Below, one piece after another: positions 17,531 through 21,885 of a stretch of 21,885 nt of DNA. The stretch's first letter is position 1; every line of letters begins with the position of its first letter. The notes beneath the pieces are model-generated. The model was given only the letters and a program-made list of their open reading frames with translations. It did no database searches and was not told the origin of the DNA. Location of the stretch: assembly GCA_010015675.1 (NCBI GenBank), contig ML976994.1, positions 548,553-570,437 on the forward strand, read 5' to 3'. The DNA is from Byssothecium circinans (lineage: Eukaryota; Ascomycota; Dothideomycetes; Pleosporales; Massarinaceae). The translations under genes were made by a program, and so were the position numbers.

Positions 17531-18481
17531 GCGTTCGAAGGTGTACGTATTATATGGGAGGCAACGAATATGGGCGCTCTGTGGCCTTGATTACTATTCT
17601 ACGCGTGCATCATGACGCACTGCCATACAAAACTGGTGCTGTTCAGGGCTCCACTATTGACCATGTCGCTGCCCAAGTACCAAGCTCAAACAATACGAGA
17701 ATGTCATATCTCGCCAGTTCTACAACGAAACCCAAGGGTGAAGTTTCGATAAAAGGATACCGTAATTCTCCTGCCTTAGCATATTTCCCTCCTTTATCTC
17801 CTTTGCCCGTAATTGCGTAGGATATTCCTCATTATTCGCCGCTAAACACACAGCCAAACTTTCTCAAAAGTCCAAGGCTCTGCAAGCCTATTCCCACCAC
17901 TCCCGTCATTCCAATATTTTCCCTGCCCCGCGAATGCATATCCCCACAACCTTTGCAAACGCCGCAAAACGCCGCAAGAATCGGACCGAAAGCACGATAT
18001 ATGAGGATGACGTGGAACGGCTAGGCACTCCAACCCGAGCTCAGACTGTCTTCGTTAGTGTCGGCGCTTTTTTTATCGCGTAGGTTGTGCCCGGCAGTGC
18101 GGGATACGGGTCGCCGGTGGCTGTAAGCCCTCTGCCGACTCCTTCGTCCATAGGCCGCCGAAATATGTACTAGGATCCGGATCGAGTTGCGACGCAGAAC
18201 GTTACTTTGGGGGGCTCGAGGATTGACTGGGGGCGTGGCTGCGATGACTAGAAGGGAGTTGAAGCATGTTTGATACGGAAGTCCAGGCGGTGGAGGGTTG
18301 TAGAAGAGATGCGGAAGTAGGTGGCTTCAGTGGCTGCGAGGTTCGGCACACCGCCGTGTTACTCGTCCTTGCGCTGGTTTTAACTATTCGTGAAGTCGAG
18401 TTGTGCAGCCTTAGGAAGTTTCGGCAAGGTATTGGATTCCAGAGCTGTGGCGAAAGCGCGGCGTGATTCTCAAGCGCATAC
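17531..18481. other. Intergenic, no confident gene
   Basis: The MFS 3' flank contains a plus ORF (17554-17820) without protein-like composition, probably 3' UTR. On the minus strand a Ser/Pro-rich frame is open from about 18444 to about 18208 and could be a 3' exon following the candidate exon at 18482-18716, via an intron of 37 nt (18481-18445, GTATGC..CCACAG); the intron is very short and the composition unremarkable, so it is not called. Confidence 0.35.
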
Positions 18482-18716
18482 CTTCAGATCGTGCTGACGA
18501 GCAAGCTCATCACCTTTCAGTCTCCACTCTTTGGTTCCAGATTGGGTTCTGAGATATTTGATATGGGGAAGCTTGTAGGCGATGTTGATTAAGATGTGCC
18601 AATCTAGTCGTGATGTCGCCCACTCAGGCCCGAAATTGCGAATGATAGTTCTAGCTGTCTTGTGGTGAGTTTCAAGCACAGAGGCCGCGAATTGATGGCA
18701 CCTCGAGAAGGTGTTT
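18482..18716 (-). CDS. Candidate internal exon of an unrecognised gene
   Basis: A 235-nt minus-strand open segment is flanked by good splice signals: a consensus TACTAAC branch and CATTCAG acceptor just upstream (18732-18717) and donor AAG-GTATGC at 18481. It encodes NTFSRCHQFAASVLETHH followed by NFGPEWATSRLDWHILINIA and KYLRTQSGTKEWRLKGDEL, which looks like globular protein. No family was recognised. Flanking exons could not be placed: upstream, an ATG at 18806 opens a Cys-rich frame (MEVGCYTCHCDLA) that may or may not belong. It may be a gene fragment or relic. Confidence 0.35.
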
Positions 18717-18754
18717 CTGAATGTAGTTAGTACATCTACACCGGTAGTCAGCAT

Positions 18755-19267
18755 CCTCGTCCTTCATAGCTAAGTCACAGTGACAAGTATAGCAGCCAAC
18801 CTCCATGCCTCTATTCACGGAAGCTTTGCATTGGAGAAAAGTTGCTGAAAGGTTGGATTCTTGAAACTAGAGCCCACGAACGTTGATTCAGAGCTCGACC
18901 GTGACCATGTCGTCGGTCGGCATGGTCTACAGAGCTCTTGATGATGTACGCAAGAAGATGAAGTGTATCCACGCTATTCTCATCAAATATTATATTTTGG
19001 GCACTTTCCTCTGTCCACCCCGGGAGACGCCGCCGAGGAATCTTCAGGACTGTTTCTCATTTCTATCACTGCGGTGAAGCTTAAAGAGAAGACTACGATA
19101 GACGAGCTGGCCTAATGTCTGGACGAAGTCAGAATAATTTGCCATGAAACACTTGAACTCCAAGGACCCCTTACTAAGGGTCTGTAAGAGATCCCTTTGA
19201 ATCAGCCAGCCAGGTGAACGCACGCGCCACAGTGCACAAGACCTGCTACACCTTGTGGCCTTCTGCC
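18755..19267. other. No gene recognised
   Basis: A plus ORF at 18883-19077 has no recognisable content. This stretch is the 3' flank of the DUF7918 gene. Confidence 0.35.
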
Positions 19268-20350
19268 CTAGTCAAGCTCTATAACATCCTGACCCTCCGT
19301 TGGAAGGCAGCGCCGCTTCGCACTTCGCTCCAGGACTACCGTGACCTCGCCATCCTCCTCCCTGGGTTCTGCGTGTTCACGCTTCAGCTCCTGCTTGACT
19401 CCCTTGGAGGCCTTTTCCTTCTCCTAGAACCTTGTAAGCAGGTTTTAGTCTTGTGGAAAGTTAAACTTACGCGGTATTGCTCCACCATTCGCTCTAGCTC
19501 CTCCCGGCTGAGTTCTCCCACCTCGCGGTCTTCAAGAAGCGGAGGTGATGGTGTACGAGCAATGACTCGGAGAGACTTAAGCGCATTTATCGACGGTTAG
19601 TGTCACAGATGCCAGAACGAGTTGTAAAAAATGTACCTCGAGATCGATGCTTGAAGACGAAGATAGCGAAATAGTCATCCGATTCGGTCACGGGCTTGGA
19701 TTTCAATTTAGGTTTGTAGGGTAGGCGTTTTGGTTCGCTCAGGCTGTCACGATTAGCGATGTACTCATTTCTGATAAACTGATAGAAACTGCAATGCATA
19801 CCCAGCACAATGTGTCAGCGATAGCTTCTCCACCACCTTTACCGGTAGTACAAGTGGTGGAGCTTCTGATATCGAGCAGGGGTCTGCCACCTTGGACTTC
19901 TTTCGGACATTCCTCACAAAAAGGAGTTCCACTCGAATCTCACCAAGACCGGTGGATGAGCTCCCAATAATAGCACTAGTAGTATGGTCATTGCCCTCGA
20001 CTGTATTTTTGTTAGCTCATGTATGAGTACGCAGAACATGATGCTGACATACCCGCAGCGACGGTGGAGAACTTGAATCTTTGACCGAAACGGACACCAT
20101 CGATATAGAAGTTTTTCATTTCACACTTGTGTGTCTTGAAGAGGTTAGGAGATTGGAATAGGGTCCTCTTTACACGTTGGCCATCTAGTGAGATGGAGGC
20201 TCTCACGTCATGTAGCCCTGGGAACGGTACGTCGAATGTGAACCAAATTTCGAATTCGTCATTGGAAGCAACTTCGATGTACTTGGTGATAGTCTTCGGC
20301 GCTGGTGTCTGATCGTCGTCATGGTCGTATTCGTTGAGGGCTTTCCCGCC
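19268..20350 (-). pseudogene. DUF7918 protein gene, five exons kept, 5' end cut off by a hAT insertion
   Basis: Exons are 20350-20053, 20000-19802, 19743-19637, 19565-19471 and 19423-19268. Introns are 52, 58, 71 and 47 nt with donors GTATGT, GTATGC, GTACAT and GTAAGT; together they give 284 residues. Landmarks follow the family order: GGKALNEYD, KYIEVASNDEFEIWFTFDV, SISLDGQRV, YIDGVRFG, GLGEIRVELLFVRNV, KLSLTHCAGLSEPKR, FAIFVFKHRSR, IARTPSPPLLEDRE, LSREELERMVEQ, a Lys-rich tail and the end VIELD. DUF7918 is a fungal family of unknown function. Coding identity stops exactly at 20350, where the transposon begins, so the first 10-20 codons and promoter are displaced. At intron 3 the natural TTAAG acceptor (19576) is one base out of frame; only CCGAG (19566) keeps frame, at the cost of the expected SLR, perhaps a second lesion. 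Confidence 0.8.
20343..20350. repeat. Predicted 8-bp target-site duplication (left copy)
   Basis: TTCCCGCC directly precedes the CAGG start of the hAT element. hAT elements duplicate 8 bp; the second copy would lie beyond the window, so this is a prediction from position only. Confidence 0.4.
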
Positions 20351-21885
20351 CAGGCTTCGTCAAGGAAGGAGTCAACTCCGCCTCCACGGACTCCACTCCT
20401 TCCGTACGCTCCAGGGAGTCTCCATGGAGTGGGAGAATCCTTAGTAATTACTGATCTTGCCTTTTCTAGCGTAGTGATACGCTCGGGCGTCTCAGGAGTT
20501 GATACCCTGCGGGGTGACTTTTCAACGTCACCTCATCGCTTATACCGCTTCTCATCTATTATAAATATCCATAACTCTTTCTATACTTAATATTATCGCT
20601 CAGTACTTTTAACATGTCGTCGAACGTATCCAAGTCCACCCAATTGAGTGGCTCTGCTGGCCAGAAGCGCTCTCAGGAGTCTAGGTATACTGCGCAGTCG
20701 CCAGGTTTCCATATTCTCAGTGACGATGACGCCAGCGAGTTATCCGAACTTGATTCTGGAGAGGTGCCAGTGCCTACAGAGCTCTAGCAGACGAATAACG
20801 ATAGTGTGGAGGTGCTAGCAGACTTACCGCAGGCTTTTCAAGAGCCGTTCAACTACTCATAGGTTCAGTGGAGCGATAAGGCGTTAGATGGCCACACTCG
20901 CCCTGATCGGCCCTACAAGACTCAGGCATGGTGGTGGAAGTTTGGAGTACCTCTTGAAGCCTGGGTAACTAACAAGGAGGGCCATAGGTAGAAGAACACC
21001 TTCTTCTTATACAAGACTTGCCACCAGAGCCATGGCAATTACTTCGCTAAGTTCAATGTTACTAAGGGAGGGCGCGGCCCACTAGATCACTTCAAGAACG
21101 TCCACTGGCGTACTTATCAGAAGGAAACTAAGAACAACTTAGAAGACTCTCTAGATACTGCCGACGCCCTAGAGTTACTTGATCCGGCCGATCCAAAACA
21201 ACAGGAGTTGTATAATCGCCTCCTTGAGAAGCTGGACCTAGAGGAGCTCCAGAAGGATATCCTCCAGTAGTTTATTTATGATAATATTCCCTTCAATAAG
21301 CTTCAGAGTCTACATTTCTGGCAGATCTTCTTACGCCTCCAGCCGTTCGTCAACCAGAAAGTCGTCCCTAGCGATCGTACAGCTAGGAGGTGGTTGATAA
21401 GAGAGTTTAAGCTCTACAAGATAGAGATCGTGGAGAAGCTTAGAAAGGCTAAGAGTAGGATCCATCTCTCCTTCAACCTCTGGACCTCACGCCGAAGGAA
21501 GGCTCTAAACAGTATAACTGCTCACTGGGTAGACAACCATGGAAGGTGCTAAACAGCCCTACTTGCTCTCACGGAGATGGATGATATCCATAGTGGCAAG
21601 AATCTCGCCATTAACACTCTCCGAGCAATTGATGAATATAGTATTCGCGATAGGATAGGATACTTTGTCCTTGATAACGCTTCTCCAAACGATCAGGCAG
21701 TGGAGGAGCTAGCAGAGAAGCTTACTTTTAACGCTGAATGGAGGAGACTCCGCTGCGCAGGCCACATTCTCAATCTTATCGCCCGCCAGGTCCTTTTCGG
21801 CCACAATTATGAAATGTTTGAGCAGGCAATTGCCCGGATCACCGACCTGAAAGAGGAGGTGCGATTGTGGAGGGAGAAGGGCCCT
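20351..21885 (+). mobile_element. hAT-family DNA transposon, left part, running off the window
   Basis: The left end is placed at CAGGCTTCGTC (20351) because the DUF7918 coding frame stops there and many hAT inverted repeats begin CAG. The first 100 bp hold at least six GGAGT/ACTCC motifs in both orientations (20369-20432), typical of subterminal transposase-binding repeats. A hAT transposase frame starts at 20614 and is still open in homology at the window end. The right end and matching inverted repeat are not visible. It lies in the orientation opposite to the gene it interrupts. Confidence 0.85.
20614..21885 (+). pseudogene. hAT transposase, 3'-truncated by the window, five in-frame stops
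   Basis: From ATG 20614 a single frame covers the whole segment, interrupted by TAG at 20785, 20860, 20989 and 21268 and TAA at 21550. It has a Ser-rich N-terminus (SDDDASELSELDSGE) and a BED-type zinc-finger region (AWWWKFGVP to DHFKNVH) in which the first Cys position is Tyr (FLYKTC). The segment FWQIFLRLQPFV follows, then the catalytic block LSFNLWTSRRRKALNSITAH, where the family's D-x-WTS aspartate is Asn (codon 21475-21477). GYFVLDNASPNDQAVEELA and RLRCAGHILNLIARQVLFG are the remaining hAT signatures. The stops and the Cys-to-Tyr and Asp-to-Asn changes are all single C-to-T or G-to-A steps, as RIP produces. The copy is dead. Confidence 0.92.

Noticed and set aside
17554..17820. 88-codon plus-strand ORF after the MFS gene
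   Set aside because: It has no domain or codon pattern, begins 24 bp after the MFS stop, and is most likely 3' UTR.
1..21885. tRNA, rRNA or CRISPR array
   Set aside because: No tRNA A/B-box cloverleaf, rRNA segment or regularly spaced repeat/spacer array was seen on reading both strands; the hairpin copies at 6161-6901 are irregularly spaced and not CRISPR-like.

Overview
The window reads as nuclear DNA of a filamentous ascomycete (Pezizomycotina). Its genes are broken by short 46-61 nt GT..AG introns, often with CTAAC-type branch sites. The recognisable families are fungal: DUF6594, DUF7918, Dal5-like MFS, type-B carboxylesterase, and a SesA/HeLo-like N-terminal domain followed by a retropepsin-like domain. 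Two DNA transposons and a P450 relic carry stops and substitutions that fit C-to-T / G-to-A (RIP-like) mutation. Class or genus cannot be set from sequence alone.

Layout. 1-1360: repeat-rich and gene-poor, with a cluster of ATCAAGC motifs in both orientations, two short tandem duplications and one doubtful small ORF. 1361-3280 (+): long coiled-coil gene whose frame is broken by a single TGA. 4028-4748 (-): two-exon NADAR protein. 5012-5425 (+): small protein made largely of a 15-bp (TPxTx) minisatellite, tail to tail with a CCCH zinc-finger gene (5388-6144, -), also crossed by one TGA. 6161-6901: four copies of a small hairpin element whose stems differ in sequence but stay paired. 7353-9452: complete 2100-bp pogo/Fot1-type transposon with 48-bp inverted repeats, a TA duplication and a DD35D transposase holding four in-frame stops.

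10106-11350 (-): three-exon DUF6594 membrane protein, divergent from 11562-13032 (+), a gene with a SesA-like N-terminus, a retropepsin-like DTGS domain and a basic/Ser-Thr tail. 13232-13500 (-): cytochrome P450 relic whose haem cysteine is now tyrosine. 13652-15361 (-) carboxylesterase and 15873-17530 (+) Dal5-type MFS transporter diverge from one 511-bp region; with the P450 relic they look like a small catabolic, detoxification or metabolite module. 17531-19267 holds little beyond one candidate exon. 19268-20350 (-): five-exon DUF7918 gene cut near its 5' end, at codon precision, by a hAT transposon that starts about 20351 and runs off the window; its transposase has five in-frame stops and a lost catalytic Asp.

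The most novel-looking item is the four-copy hairpin family. Next are the DUF6594 / SesA-retropepsin divergent pair and the hAT-interrupted DUF7918 gene. All gene models are conceptual: splice sites were read by eye and checked only for frame closure.
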